From positions 62,001 to 126,000 of the forward strand of contig JADKAJ010000006.1 of assembly GCA_016719165.1 (NCBI GenBank): a DNA stretch of 64,000 bases, written 5' to 3'. The position numbers and the translations under genes were made by a program. Shown here in pieces: positions 54,282-63,311 of the stretch; position 1 is the stretch's first letter; each line of letters begins with the position of its first letter. The notes below the pieces were generated by a model, which ran no database searches, was not told where the DNA came from, and saw only the letters and a list, made by a program, of their open reading frames with translations. The DNA is from Chitinophagaceae bacterium (lineage in GTDB: Bacteria; Bacteroidota; Bacteroidia; Chitinophagales; Chitinophagaceae).

Positions 54282-56126
54282 TCAGTACCCGGGATTTTGT
54301 TGCAACTGTCCCTGGTAGGAAGCAATAGTAGCCACATCAAACGGGAACAATTCACTTTTTCCCGGCACAAAATAATAAGCCAGACCCTGCCACAAAGGCC
54401 GGCCATCAATTACATTAGCTGTTAAATGCTGTGCCCAATCAATACGTACCCATTTTGCAGCTGGTACCTGTGTAGTTCCGGTTGTTCCTGTTGGAGGCAC
54501 TTGTGTGGGCCTCCAGAATGGCCTTCTTGATCCCGAACTGTCTGCAGCTGTATAATAAACGATTTCTTCTCCTACATTTTTATAATAGATGTATTGTGGA
54601 ACATTATTATAAGGTGCAACCCGGTCTCTTATTTGCTGGATCTTGGTTCTTGTTTCGGCAAGTTTTGCAGTAAGTAAATTCCAGCGGATCAGGTCATATT
54701 TGCGGATACCTTCATGGCCAAACTCCAGGTATCTTTCATCGACAATGGCATTAAAGAAGCCTGCTTTATCGGTAGGTGTAACACCAATCAATCCGGTATT
54801 GCCCCTGAAAGCTCTTTTTCTTACTTCTTCGTATGCAGCAATAGCAGCAGCAGTTGGTCCATTATTTAATTCGTTCACTGCTTCTGCATACATCAGCAGC
54901 ACATCGGAGAAACGGATCATAGCCCAGTTATACCCAACATTCAATACTGTACCTGGTAATAATGGCACTCTCCAGTCACGACGGTATTTACCGGTATTTA
55001 ATTCACCCAGGCGACGCTGACTTTTTATGTTTGTTGAATTGGTGACCTGGTAATGTGTCATGGTTACATCCCTCCTGGTATCCACAGAATCAAAGGCATA
55101 AAAATAATTGGGCAACATTTGGATACCTCCGCCACCGGCACCATAGCGGGAAGCATTATTGAGGTTTGGTCCATCATAGTTACCCATACGGCTGTCACTA
55201 TTACTATTTCCGCCACCGGCACCTACTTCAAAAATTATTTCACCCTGGGGATCATACGTAAAGGAGGTCACTTTCCTCCATACATCTTCATAATTGGGAT
55301 TAAGGGTATGCTGGTCTCTTCTCGCCATTAATTCTTCACATTCTGTTTTAGCAATATTGTAATAGTTCAGGTAATCACTTCTGCGTTCCATTTGTCCGTT
55401 GCTGCGCAAAGAAAACCCGCCACGATGTAAAGCCATTTTTGCCCGCAGAGCTTTTGCGACAGCTTTTGTGATTCGTTCATTCCGGGGACCGGCTTCTGTT
55501 CTCCAGGGTAATAAATCTGCAGCCACTGCCAGGTCAGCTATGAGAAGGTCATATACAGAATCACGGTTTGATTTCGGAATAAACAAAGCTGTTTGTTTAT
55601 AAGCAGGTACCATTGGTGCAGGCACATCGCCCCAATTCAACATCAACTGGAATAAATATTGAGCTCTTAATGTCAATGCTTCACCATGTAAACGTTTCAA
55701 AGCTGCCTGGTCTGTTGCTGATCCGCTTGTGTATTGCGGCATTAACGGGATCTGTTCAATACAAAGATTTGCTTTTTCCACACCTCGGTATAATTGGCGG
55801 AATGGATTAGCGATTTCGGAATTGGTAAGTAATAACTGGTAACGGCCCACACCACGGCGGCCATTATCGATATTCCCGCTTACTATCCCTTCGTCAGAGT
55901 CATACGGATAATACATACTGATACGTATGCCATAACCATTATCACCCTGCAATTCATCGTACACACCTACCAGAGCCGTAGTGGCATTGGATAAATCAGA
56001 AAAAGCCTGCGGAATGCTGTACTGTGACACCGGCTCAACTTCTGTATATTTTTTACATCCAACAGCAGTAAATAATGCCATCAGCATGATTACTCCTGTC
56101 AATGATTGATAAACTTTATTTTTCAT
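54282..56126 (-). CDS. SusD/RagB family nutrient-binding lipoprotein
   Basis: 614 residues; lipobox Cys24 (FTAVGCKKY). SusD features: SIPQAFSDLSNATTALVGVYDELQ at the N-terminus, a TPR-like helical region (HGEALTLRAQYLFQLMLNWGDVP), MIRFSDVLLMYAEAVNELNNGPT, AAYEEVRKRAF and ERYLEFGHEGIRKYDLIRW. The protein sits on the outer face of the outer membrane and delivers pectin oligosaccharides to the SusC channel encoded 19 bases upstream. Confidence 0.95.
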   Translation of the reverse strand: MKNKVYQSLTGVIMLMALFTAVGCKKYTEVEPVSQYSIPQAFSDLSNATTALVGVYDELQGDNGYGIRISMYYPYDSDEGIVSGNIDNGRRGVGRYQLLLTNSEIANPFRQLYRGVEKANLCIEQIPLMPQYTSGSATDQAALKRLHGEALTLRAQYLFQLMLNWGDVPAPMVPAYKQTALFIPKSNRDSVYDLLIADLAVAADLLPWRTEAGPRNERITKAVAKALRAKMALHRGGFSLRSNGQMERRSDYLNYYNIAKTECEELMARRDQHTLNPNYEDVWRKVTSFTYDPQGEIIFEVGAGGGNSNSDSRMGNYDGPNLNNASRYGAGGGGIQMLPNYFYAFDSVDTRRDVTMTHYQVTNSTNIKSQRRLGELNTGKYRRDWRVPLLPGTVLNVGYNWAMIRFSDVLLMYAEAVNELNNGPTAAAIAAYEEVRKRAFRGNTGLIGVTPTDKAGFFNAIVDERYLEFGHEGIRKYDLIRWNLLTAKLAETRTKIQQIRDRVAPYNNVPQYIYYKNVGEEIVYYTAADSSGSRRPFWRPTQVPPTGTTGTTQVPAAKWVRIDWAQHLTANVIDGRPLWQGLAYYFVPGKSELFPFDVATIASYQGQLQQNPGY

Positions 56127-56145
56127 ATCGAATAGTTTTTGTTTG

Positions 56146-59100
56146 TTAGAAAGTAACGTTTACACCAAATAACCAGGTCCTTGCCCTTGGATAAGCTGCA
56201 AAATCCACACCCGGCGTTAACGGATCACTTCTTCTTGCTGTTACATCCGGATCATAACCAGAGTAATTTGTGATAGTAGCCAGGTTGTTCACTGTACCAT
56301 ATATCCTGAAATTGGAGATCTTCAATTTGCCTAACATACTTTTTGGAAGTGAATAGCCCAGAGTAACGTTATTGAAACGGAGATAAGATCCGTCCTCAAT
56401 AGCCCATGAATGTAACCACCAGCGTTGAACATTTACCGGCGTCCATATCTCGGCATTGGCATTCATCTTGGTTAATTCTGTGGGATCAGTTATCCGGATA
56501 CCTGATGCATTGATATAAGTGAACCTGTTCTTCATAATTTCCAGTGTATTCAGGTTCGGGAAAGCGCCGTCAGTCCACTCAAGTTTGTTTGCATTATAGA
56601 TATCGTTACCCACAACAAAATTTACAAAAACTGACAGGTCGAAGCTCTTATAAGTAAACTGGTTGGTCCAGCCACCGGTGAAATCAGGATTGGCATTACC
56701 AATTACTTGCCTGTCACCATCAGCCGTGATCACTCCGTCACCATTCAGATCTTTCCATTTAAGCATACCAGGTTGCGGCACACCGTATACGCCATTTACT
56801 GCAATACCCGGTTTGATGGTGTAAACACCAGTGGTAGTATTATAATCAAATTCATCCACCTTATAAAAACCGTCAGTTACAAACCCATACATTAAACCAA
56901 CTGGTTGTCCCACTTGTACAATATAATCATCAACACCATCGCTACCCTGCCATCCGGAATTTCTTGTTTGTGATTGTACACCACCAAGGCTTTCTACTTT
57001 ATTCTTATTAAATGCTATGTTGAAGTTAGAGTTCCAGCTAAAGTCTTTCTTCTGAACCGGAGTGGCTCCTAATTGAATTTCTACGCCCCTGTTCGAAGTG
57101 GCGCCAATATTCTGTAATTGTGTAGTGTATCCAGTTGTTGGAGGAATAGCTACCGCCAGCAACAAGTCTTTTGCCTGGTTTTTGTAAACATCTACTGTTA
57201 ATTGTACCCTGTTATTGAACATGGCAAGATCAATACCGAAATTGCTGGATGTATTCTTTTCCCATCTTAGTCCGGGATTTGCCAGGGCAATAGGTGCAAA
57301 GCCCGGCAGTATAGAGTGGTTAAATGCATATTGTCCGGTTACGCCGTACAATTGCTGGTAAAGCAGGTTGCCGATACGATTATTTCCAACAGAGCCATAG
57401 CCAAAACGAAGCTTACCATCATTCAGCCAGGTTGCTTTATCCAAAAATTTTTCTCTCGAAAATCTCCATGCTACAGAACCCGAAGGGAATATTAAAGTCC
57501 CATTATCAGAACTGAATTTGGAAGAACGGTCTGCTCTCAGGTTGAAGTTAACCAGGTATTTATCATCATAGCCATAGCTCACTCTTCCAAAGAAGGAGGC
57601 AATACGGGCAGCTGGTTCTTCGAATGAAGTAGGCAGCGGTTGCGCTGAACCGGTAGGAGCAGAGCCAAGACCCATATTTGCCAATGCTTTTTCCGGGCTT
57701 ATATCAGAAGGAAAATAACGGGTTTCAATAGAATTTTGTTTTGACCGGACATCCACAACTTCCTGACCGGCTAAAACAGTAAGATCATGATGTTGTTTAT
57801 AATTATTAAGTGTATACTGTAATGTATTGGAATTACTGATCGTATAGTTATTCTGCTGGCCAATCGATGCCACAGGCAGTGATGCAAAGTTGCGGGCAGT
57901 ACCTGTTATCTTACTGTAAAAGAGGTCTGTTCTCACATTGGCATTGTCAAATCCAACTGTAGACCTGAATGAAAGATTTTTAAGAATGTTGTAGTTGAAA
58001 TAACCAGTAAGGTATACGGCTTTTGTATATTGTTTTCTGTACTCTGCCTGTGTTAAAATAACCGGGTTGATGGCTCCTGCAGAAGCTAGATAATATGCTT
58101 CATCAAAATCATCGATTCCGAAGCCGGGTCTGTCCAGTTCAAATGGTCTGTAGTTGATCGCATGACGAAGGCGGTTGGTTGTTCTTGTTCCGCTGTTTGT
58201 TGTACCTGCACCTTGTATCACCTGGTCAAGATAACGGGCAGTGAAACCTACTCTTAGTTTATCAGATGCTTTATGATCCAGTTTAAAATTTACCAGTCTC
58301 CTGTTAAAACCAGATTCTATCTGGATACCATCTTCTTTATTGGCAGTAAGACTTAAATTAAATGTAGTTGCTTGATTGCCTCCGTTTACAGAGACATTAT
58401 GTGTTGCAAAATTTGCTTTTCTTCCAAAGACACGGTCCTGCCAGTTGATGAAATTGGTGTTCTTGTAGTTCGCTAATGTATCCCAGGTAGTCCCGTAGGT
58501 TTGGGCAAAACTTGCACTATCTGTGGCAGTGGCTCTTGTTCTTTCATATTGCCAAACCACAAAATCATAAGGTTTCATTACCTCCTGGAACTCTGCCAGC
58601 TGGCGATAGCCTATCGAACCGTTGTAGCTAACCTGGGTTTTTCCGGCTTTACCGGTTTTGGTGGTAATGATCACTACACCATTTGCAGCCCTGGCGCCGT
58701 AGATAGCTGTTGTAGATGCATCTTTCAGTACGTCCACGGTAGCAATATCCTGCGGAGAAAGAACCGATAATGCATTTTCAACTTGTACTCCATCAACAAT
58801 GTATAAGGGTGAATTGTCTTGTGTGATCGAACCACCGCCTCTTACCCTGACAATGATTTCAGCCCCGGGAGCGCCTTCACTCGATGTTAACTGCACACCG
58901 GCCAGTTTTCCCTGTAAAGCTTCTGCTGCAGACGAAAGGGGAAAATCTTTTAATTGTTTGGAATTCACTGAAGAAACAGAACCTGTCAGGTCCTTTCTTT
59001 TAATAGTACTGTAACCTACAACTACCACATCTTCCAGTGCTCTGACTTCTGCAATCAATTCGGCATCAATTACAGTCCTGCCATTAATGCTTGTTTCAAA

Positions 59101-59358
59101 AGCTATGAAAGAAGCACTGGTAAACACAAGGGTGGTGGCTTTGCTGTCCACTGTGATCTTGTAATTACCCTGTGCATCAGTGGTGGTAGCATTTTTAGTG
59201 CCTTTTACCGTTACTGTTGCACTGGCTACCGGCTGTTTGTTTTCGGAGGAGGTAACAGTACCTGTTATCTGCCTTCCCTGTGCAAAAATTGAATTGAGCG
59301 GAGATAGGGCTGTCAGCAGCAGCAAACATAATCCCACTTTTTTTAGCATTCTGATCAT
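56146..59358 (-). CDS. SusC/RagA family TonB-linked outer-membrane channel
   Basis: 1070 residues with a signal peptide. Residues about 29-110 are the carboxypeptidase-like domain (ITGTVTSSENKQPVASATV), followed by the SusC box LEDVVVVGYSTIKRKDLTGSVSSV and plug (GVQLTSSEGAPGAEIIVRVRGGGSI, VDVLKDASTTAIYGARAANGVVIITTK), then the barrel ending ARTWLFGVNVTF. Size and motifs separate it from ordinary TonB receptors. It imports oligogalacturonides with SusD. First gene of the susCD-PL1-CE12-CE8-GH43-Gfo/Idh-NTF2 unit, divergent from the LacI gene. Confidence 0.95.
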   Translation of the reverse strand: MIRMLKKVGLCLLLLTALSPLNSIFAQGRQITGTVTSSENKQPVASATVTVKGTKNATTTDAQGNYKITVDSKATTLVFTSASFIAFETSINGRTVIDAELIAEVRALEDVVVVGYSTIKRKDLTGSVSSVNSKQLKDFPLSSAAEALQGKLAGVQLTSSEGAPGAEIIVRVRGGGSITQDNSPLYIVDGVQVENALSVLSPQDIATVDVLKDASTTAIYGARAANGVVIITTKTGKAGKTQVSYNGSIGYRQLAEFQEVMKPYDFVVWQYERTRATATDSASFAQTYGTTWDTLANYKNTNFINWQDRVFGRKANFATHNVSVNGGNQATTFNLSLTANKEDGIQIESGFNRRLVNFKLDHKASDKLRVGFTARYLDQVIQGAGTTNSGTRTTNRLRHAINYRPFELDRPGFGIDDFDEAYYLASAGAINPVILTQAEYRKQYTKAVYLTGYFNYNILKNLSFRSTVGFDNANVRTDLFYSKITGTARNFASLPVASIGQQNNYTISNSNTLQYTLNNYKQHHDLTVLAGQEVVDVRSKQNSIETRYFPSDISPEKALANMGLGSAPTGSAQPLPTSFEEPAARIASFFGRVSYGYDDKYLVNFNLRADRSSKFSSDNGTLIFPSGSVAWRFSREKFLDKATWLNDGKLRFGYGSVGNNRIGNLLYQQLYGVTGQYAFNHSILPGFAPIALANPGLRWEKNTSSNFGIDLAMFNNRVQLTVDVYKNQAKDLLLAVAIPPTTGYTTQLQNIGATSNRGVEIQLGATPVQKKDFSWNSNFNIAFNKNKVESLGGVQSQTRNSGWQGSDGVDDYIVQVGQPVGLMYGFVTDGFYKVDEFDYNTTTGVYTIKPGIAVNGVYGVPQPGMLKWKDLNGDGVITADGDRQVIGNANPDFTGGWTNQFTYKSFDLSVFVNFVVGNDIYNANKLEWTDGAFPNLNTLEIMKNRFTYINASGIRITDPTELTKMNANAEIWTPVNVQRWWLHSWAIEDGSYLRFNNVTLGYSLPKSMLGKLKISNFRIYGTVNNLATITNYSGYDPDVTARRSDPLTPGVDFAAYPRARTWLFGVNVTF

Positions 59359-59978
59359 AGTGCAGTTTTTGATGATAACCTGAAATGAAGTTTAATTTTT
59401 TAAATCCTGCGGTTTTACCCGCCAGTCGGTTTTCAAAAGGGTGGCAGTTTTAATTCTCCTGCAAAAAAGGTACTACCTGTCAACAGGTATTTTTTGTTAC
59501 ATGAACTATAAGTGTTGTAGAAAATTGCAAGCAGGCCGGGAAGGAAAAGCAGTAGCGATAGTGGTAACTGGCAGCACCAGGCTGTTAGTTTTTAATGAAG
59601 TCTGGCAGTACAATCTTTTCATTTTCGGCAAGCAGTTTTCTAATCGTTTTAGCTAATCAGGCAGCATTGTTTAGAATTTTGTCCGTCTTAGCCATAACAA
59701 GTCTACACAGAACTTCCATGTGTCAGAATCTTTTTGAAGTATTTTTTTACGCAATCGTTCCCGGTAACGATATCATTTTTAAGGAGTTGTCTTATAAGGA
59801 ATAATCAATGATGATTATATGCAGAATACCTGTTTCTATTGCCTGATAAAATGCAGCAAAAAAAATAATTTTCAGGTCTTAAAAGTTAAATAAACCGCTG
59901 CCAGTCACCTGGCTGTTTAACGGTTTTTAATCGCTAACTTTAAAAATCACTTTTTTAAACTGTTGAGCGTTCTGAACA
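59359..59978. other. Long divergent intergenic region between susC and lacI
   Basis: 620 bases with no convincing gene. Holds the LacI-type operator at 59746-59774 and a hairpin at 59892-59926 (AAACCG...CGGTTT enclosing GCCAG-TCAC-CTGGC) followed by TTTAA, 52 bases before the lacI start. The remainder shows no structure I can support. Confidence 0.7.
59746..59774. promoter_or_regulatory. LacI-type operator in the susC-lacI divergent region
   Basis: Palindrome ATCGTTCCCGGTAACGAT (59754-59771; 16 of 18 positions symmetric) with left flank TTTACGCA and right flank ATC. Half-site symmetry with a central CCGG/CG is typical of LacI/GalR-family operators. It lies 207 bases before the lacI start and about 390 bases upstream of the susC start. 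Confidence 0.75.
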
Positions 59979-61037
59979 ATGAAATTTGAAGCTGTAACGA
60001 TAAAAGATATTGCAAAAGCCCTGGGTTTGTCTACCTCTACAGTGTCCCGGGCATTGAGGGATAGCTACGAAATAAGTCCTGAAACGAAGAAACTGGTACT
60101 GGAATATGCCGAAAAGATCAATTATCACCCCAACCCGATAGCGCTGAGCCTGAAGGAGAGGAGAAGCCGTTCCATTGGCGTCATTGTTTGCGAGATTGCC
60201 AATAGTTTCTTTTCACAGGCAATCAATGGCATCGAGTCAATCGCCAATAACAATGGTTATAATGTTATCATCTCACAAAGCCGGGAATCTGCCGACAGGG
60301 AATTGCTGAACCTGCAATACCTTACTTCCCGTTCTGTTGACGGACTAATCATATCTGTATCAACAGAAACGAAAGATTTAGGCTATTTCAGGGAACTGCA
60401 TGACAGGGGAATGCCCATTGTCTTTTTTGACCGCATTGTCGATGAAATTGAAACTCATAAAGTAATTGTAGACAATTTCAAAGGGGCATATGATGCCACA
60501 ACACATCTTATCAAATGCGGCTACAAACGGATTGCGACCGTTTGTAATGCGGCTGTTTTATCCATTGCAAAGGAACGGCTGGCGGGTTATAAAGCAGCGC
60601 TTACTGATAACGGGATGGAAATAAATGAAGCCCTGATAAAATATTGCCAGCATGGAGGAATGATAACGGATGAGGTTGAGGAAGCCGTGCAGGAGTTGTT
60701 TAATGCCGGGCAAAAACCGGATGCTATTTTTGCCTCAGCCGATAAACTCACGACAGGATGCCTGCGAATATTAAAGGCGAAAGGCCTGTCTGTACCGGAT
60801 GATATCGGGTTGATTGGTTTTTCCAACAGTGAGCTGACTGAATTATTAGATCCACCGCTCTCTATCATAAAACAACCGGCTTTTGAAATGGGTGAAATTG
60901 CCACCAGCCTTTTATTGCAGCTGATAGAAAGTAAACGACCTGTTACCGACTTTGAAACCAGGGTGCTTTCTACCGAATTACTGATCCGGGAGTCTACCAA
61001 AAAACAGAAACAGAAAGCAAAAGAAATAGCCTCCTGA
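59979..61037 (+). CDS. LacI-family transcriptional regulator of the pectin locus
   Basis: 352 residues. The N-terminal HTH and hinge are textbook: VTIKDIAKALGLSTSTVSRALRDSYEISPETKKLVLEYAEKINYHPN (residues 5-51). The rest is a periplasmic-binding-protein-like effector domain (SIGVIVCEIANSFFSQAINGIESIANNNGYN, LIGFSNSELTELLDPPLSII). Divergent from susC and next to a strong palindromic operator that recurs before other genes of the locus, so it most likely controls pectin and uronate genes. The effector is probably a uronate intermediate such as KDG; this is inference. A strong terminator follows. Confidence 0.95.
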   Translation: MKFEAVTIKDIAKALGLSTSTVSRALRDSYEISPETKKLVLEYAEKINYHPNPIALSLKERRSRSIGVIVCEIANSFFSQAINGIESIANNNGYNVIISQSRESADRELLNLQYLTSRSVDGLIISVSTETKDLGYFRELHDRGMPIVFFDRIVDEIETHKVIVDNFKGAYDATTHLIKCGYKRIATVCNAAVLSIAKERLAGYKAALTDNGMEINEALIKYCQHGGMITDEVEEAVQELFNAGQKPDAIFASADKLTTGCLRILKAKGLSVPDDIGLIGFSNSELTELLDPPLSIIKQPAFEMGEIATSLLLQLIESKRPVTDFETRVLSTELLIRESTKKQKQKAKEIAS

Positions 61038-61052
61038 CATAAAATGGATTGG

Positions 61053-61079
61053 CCCCGGATTTCCCGGGGTTTTGTTTTG
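61053..61079 (+). terminator. Rho-independent terminator of lacI
   Basis: CCCCGG (61053-61058), loop ATTTC, CCGGGG (61064-61069), then TTTTGTTTTG. Its tail overlaps the TTTG element of the downstream tRNA promoter. Confidence 0.8.
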
Positions 61080-61107
61080 GAACACTACAGTTCAGCGGCT
61101 ATATTTG
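61076..61107 (+). promoter_or_regulatory. Promoter of the tRNA-Ala gene
   Basis: TTTG (61076-61079), 20 bases, TATATTTG (61100-61107), an exact match to the Bacteroidota -33/-7 consensus and identical in spacing to the promoter at 13164-13195. The tRNA starts 80 bases downstream, leaving a GC-rich leader. Confidence 0.8.
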
Positions 61108-61187
61108 CACTCCCAAACTAAGGGTGGCAACTCTCCCGATAGGGCTAGGGAAAGGCTACAGACCAGGGGATAGGGTTTAAAAAATAG

Positions 61188-61261
61188 GGGGGTTTAGCTC
61201 AGCTGGCTAGAGCGTTTGCATGGCATGCAAAAGGTCACCGGTTCGACTCCGGTAACCTCCA
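61188..61261 (+). tRNA. tRNA-Ala (GGC)
   Basis: 74 bases without encoded CCA. Acceptor GGGGGTT/AACCTCC with the alanine identity pair G3-U70; D arm GCTCAGCTGGCTAGAGC; anticodon stem TTTGC/GCAAA with loop ATGGCAT, anticodon GGC; T arm CCGGTTCGACTCCGG. Mobile-element debris begins within 70 bases downstream, as expected if the tRNA 3' end served as an integration site. Confidence 0.95.
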
Positions 61262-61330
61262 CTGAAAACCAATGTTTTATAAGATTAACGAATATCTATT
61301 TAGTACCATAATTATACAATTGGGTACGAA

Positions 61331-61489
61331 ATGGGTACGAAAAATCTAAAAGGTACCGTAAGTATTGAAAACATTGGTGGAAGAATAAGGTTAAGATGGA
61401 GATTTCAACAAAAGAGATTTTCACTTAACCTTTTTCATTTTAACAGAGTTAATTTCCTTAATGCAAAAGTTATTGCTGTCAATATTTAA
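61331..61489 (+). pseudogene. Truncated tyrosine-recombinase/integrase N-terminus
   Basis: 52 residues beginning MGTKNLKGTVSIENIGGRIR and continuing RLRWRFQQKRFSLNL, the arm-type DNA-binding N-terminal segment seen in phage-like and element integrases next to tRNA genes. It stops at 61487-61489 where RHS-type sequence begins, so the catalytic domain is missing. The direct double GGGTACGAAA just upstream (61322-61341) is typical of integrase-proximal att regions. Below the size at which ORFs are usually called. Confidence 0.6.
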
Positions 61490-61506
61490 CCGCCAAAAGT
61501 GGTTAT

Positions 61507-62508
61507 GTGTATATTTATGTGAGTAATGAGAGCCCCGTAAATGTGTTCTTTGACAACCTGCAGGTAGTACATACAAGGAGTGCCATACTGGAAGAAACGC
61601 ATTACTATCCGTTCGGGTTAATAATGCAGGGAATATCAGGCAAGGCGTTAGCTTTTGGAAATCCTAATAACAAATTAAAATACAACGGTAAAGAAGAACA
61701 ACGTCAGGAGTTCTCTGATGGTAGTGGATTAGATTGGTTGGATTATGGGTTTAGGATGTATGATGCACAAATAGGTAGATGGCATACACCTGACCCGTTA
61801 CAGGAAGATGAATATGGTTTTGAATTGGAAAAAGCCATTAAGGAAGAATATGGAGAGGATGAGGCATCAAAAGATAATTGGCAAGAATTTAAAAAACAAG
61901 GAGAAGGCTTTTCCGCACTTTTTAGCCCCAGAGTTTTAACCGCAGACAACTCACCGATACATTACAATAGCAGCCCATATGCATATGTGTTAAACAATCC
62001 ATTAAAATATGTTGATTTATTAGGTCTTGATACAACTGTATCAGGTGTTAAGCTAACCGATGATGAATGGAAACACCGTGCAACTGTTACAAGTAAAAAA
62101 ACTAGTAGTGGAATTAATCCTTGGGGTCCTGTTTTAATTGCTGGTGGTCAACCTTGGCTTAAAAAAAGATTTGTTACTCCCGGCTCATCGCCTGGCACAT
62201 CTGTTTTCTCAAAATATCTTCCAAAAATAATTACAGTGCAATCTCCAGTAAGGTTGCCTACAATTGTAGCTAATAAGTCTGGGGTTCGGGTGGTATACAC
62301 AAAAGTAGCGGGTAGATTTTTGGCAAGATGGTTGCCTGGGGTTGGCTGGGTTTTATTAGGAAATGACATTTGGAAGAACAGGAAAGAAATCGGGGCTTTT
62401 TTTAATCAATGGGGTAATAATATAGCCGATGAAGTAACTGGTATATTTTCCGAGGAGAAGGTTGACCGTATAAAATTTATAAATAATGTAGCAGGGGTTA
62501 CAAGGTGA
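61507..62508 (+). CDS. 5'-truncated RHS protein: core end plus variable C-terminal domain
   Basis: 333 residues from a GTG at 61507; RHS-type coding extends in frame to about 61486 (LTAKSGYVYIYVSNES). The RHS-associated core is clear: FFDNLQVVHTRSAILEETHYYPFGL, KLKYNGKEEQ, DYGFRMYDAQIGRWHTPDPL, YAYVLNNPLKYVDLLGLD (the usual DPLG is DLLG). The last about 155 residues are a variable tip, probably a toxin domain, of unknown type with a hydrophobic stretch (RWLPGVGWVLLGNDIW). No signal or RHS repeats are encoded locally, so it is an orphan tip whose expression in place is doubtful. Confidence 0.85.
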   Translation: MYIYVSNESPVNVFFDNLQVVHTRSAILEETHYYPFGLIMQGISGKALAFGNPNNKLKYNGKEEQRQEFSDGSGLDWLDYGFRMYDAQIGRWHTPDPLQEDEYGFELEKAIKEEYGEDEASKDNWQEFKKQGEGFSALFSPRVLTADNSPIHYNSSPYAYVLNNPLKYVDLLGLDTTVSGVKLTDDEWKHRATVTSKKTSSGINPWGPVLIAGGQPWLKKRFVTPGSSPGTSVFSKYLPKIITVQSPVRLPTIVANKSGVRVVYTKVAGRFLARWLPGVGWVLLGNDIWKNRKEIGAFFNQWGNNIADEVTGIFSEEKVDRIKFINNVAGVTR

Positions 62509-62521
62509 TTTAATTTATTTT

Positions 62522-62860
62522 ATGAGAGATGATATTTTAATAAAAATTATTTTATTAGTAGAAAAAAGAATGGGTAAATATCAAATGCCCATAGTAAGAG
62601 AAACTGCATTGGAGAAAGATTTAGGTATATCTGGTGACGATGCAGTAGAGTTTCTTATGGATTTTTCTAAAGAGTTTAATGTTGATATGTCCAATTTTGA
62701 TATTAAGAAATATTTTTTTCCTGAAGGGGATTCTATTCTACCTGCTATAGTTAGGTTATTCACAGGGAAAAGACAAAGGAAGCAAAAGGAGTTACGATTA
62801 GGAGATTTAGAAAAGGCAGTGATAGCGGGACGATTAGATGAAGAAATAATAAACAGTTAA
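62522..62860 (+). CDS. DUF1493 family protein, probable immunity protein
   Basis: 112 residues. DUF1493 features: ETALEKDLGISGDDAVEFLMDFSKEFNVDMSNFDIKKYFFPEGD. This acyl-carrier-like family is often found beside RHS or polymorphic toxin tips. It begins 13 bases after the RHS stop, so the pair is likely a toxin-immunity unit; this is inference from position and family habit, as DUF1493 function is not settled. Confidence 0.75.
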   Translation: MRDDILIKIILLVEKRMGKYQMPIVRETALEKDLGISGDDAVEFLMDFSKEFNVDMSNFDIKKYFFPEGDSILPAIVRLFTGKRQRKQKELRLGDLEKAVIAGRLDEEIINS

Positions 62861-63011
62861 AACAATAAAGCCTGGCGATGCCGGACTTCTAACTGTAATT
62901 TCATGATTGGTTATTGATCAGTACAAACGATGGACTATCTTTCATTGTAAGCTCCCGTTTTTTTTCGGAACACAATCAATAACGGAGATAAGTGTAAGCA
63001 TTTTTGCAAAT

Positions 63012-63311
63012 TTACCAGTGAATAAGTTTGGAGGAAATAAACTCACAAATAATCAGTTCATCCGCAGATTCAATAAAGACGATTGTATACTTCTTTTTGT
63101 AGGGAAGACATTTATAGCCTAACGCAAGCCGAACGGGTTCTTTACAAAGGTGATACGATTTTCTTGCATCAGCCATTTTAATAATGTAATCATACACATT
63201 GTCAGCAAATTTTTCTGCCGTCGCTAACAAGCCTTTTGATTCAATGTATAAGGCGATAGCCGCAATATTTTCGGCAGCAGCAGGTTCTATTCTTATTTTT
63301 CTGCTGCCCAT
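63012..63311 (-). CDS. RelE/ParE-type toxin
   Basis: 99 residues with the ParE fold order: IRIEPAAAENIAAIALYIESKG (helical hairpin), KSYHLCKEPVRLALGYKCLPYKKKYTIVFIESADELIICEFI (beta sheet with Arg and a C-terminal strand). ParE members poison gyrase, RelE members cleave mRNA; the sequence leans to ParE. The start codon lies inside the end of the upstream antitoxin gene (19-base overlap), the normal order for this toxin-antitoxin type. Confidence 0.85.
   Translation of the reverse strand: MGSRKIRIEPAAAENIAAIALYIESKGLLATAEKFADNVYDYIIKMADARKSYHLCKEPVRLALGYKCLPYKKKYTIVFIESADELIICEFISSKLIHW

Noticed and set aside
59441..59656. 71-codon reading frame in the susC-lacI gap
   Set aside because: No homology-like features, no promoter or ribosome site; region is better explained as a regulatory intergenic stretch.
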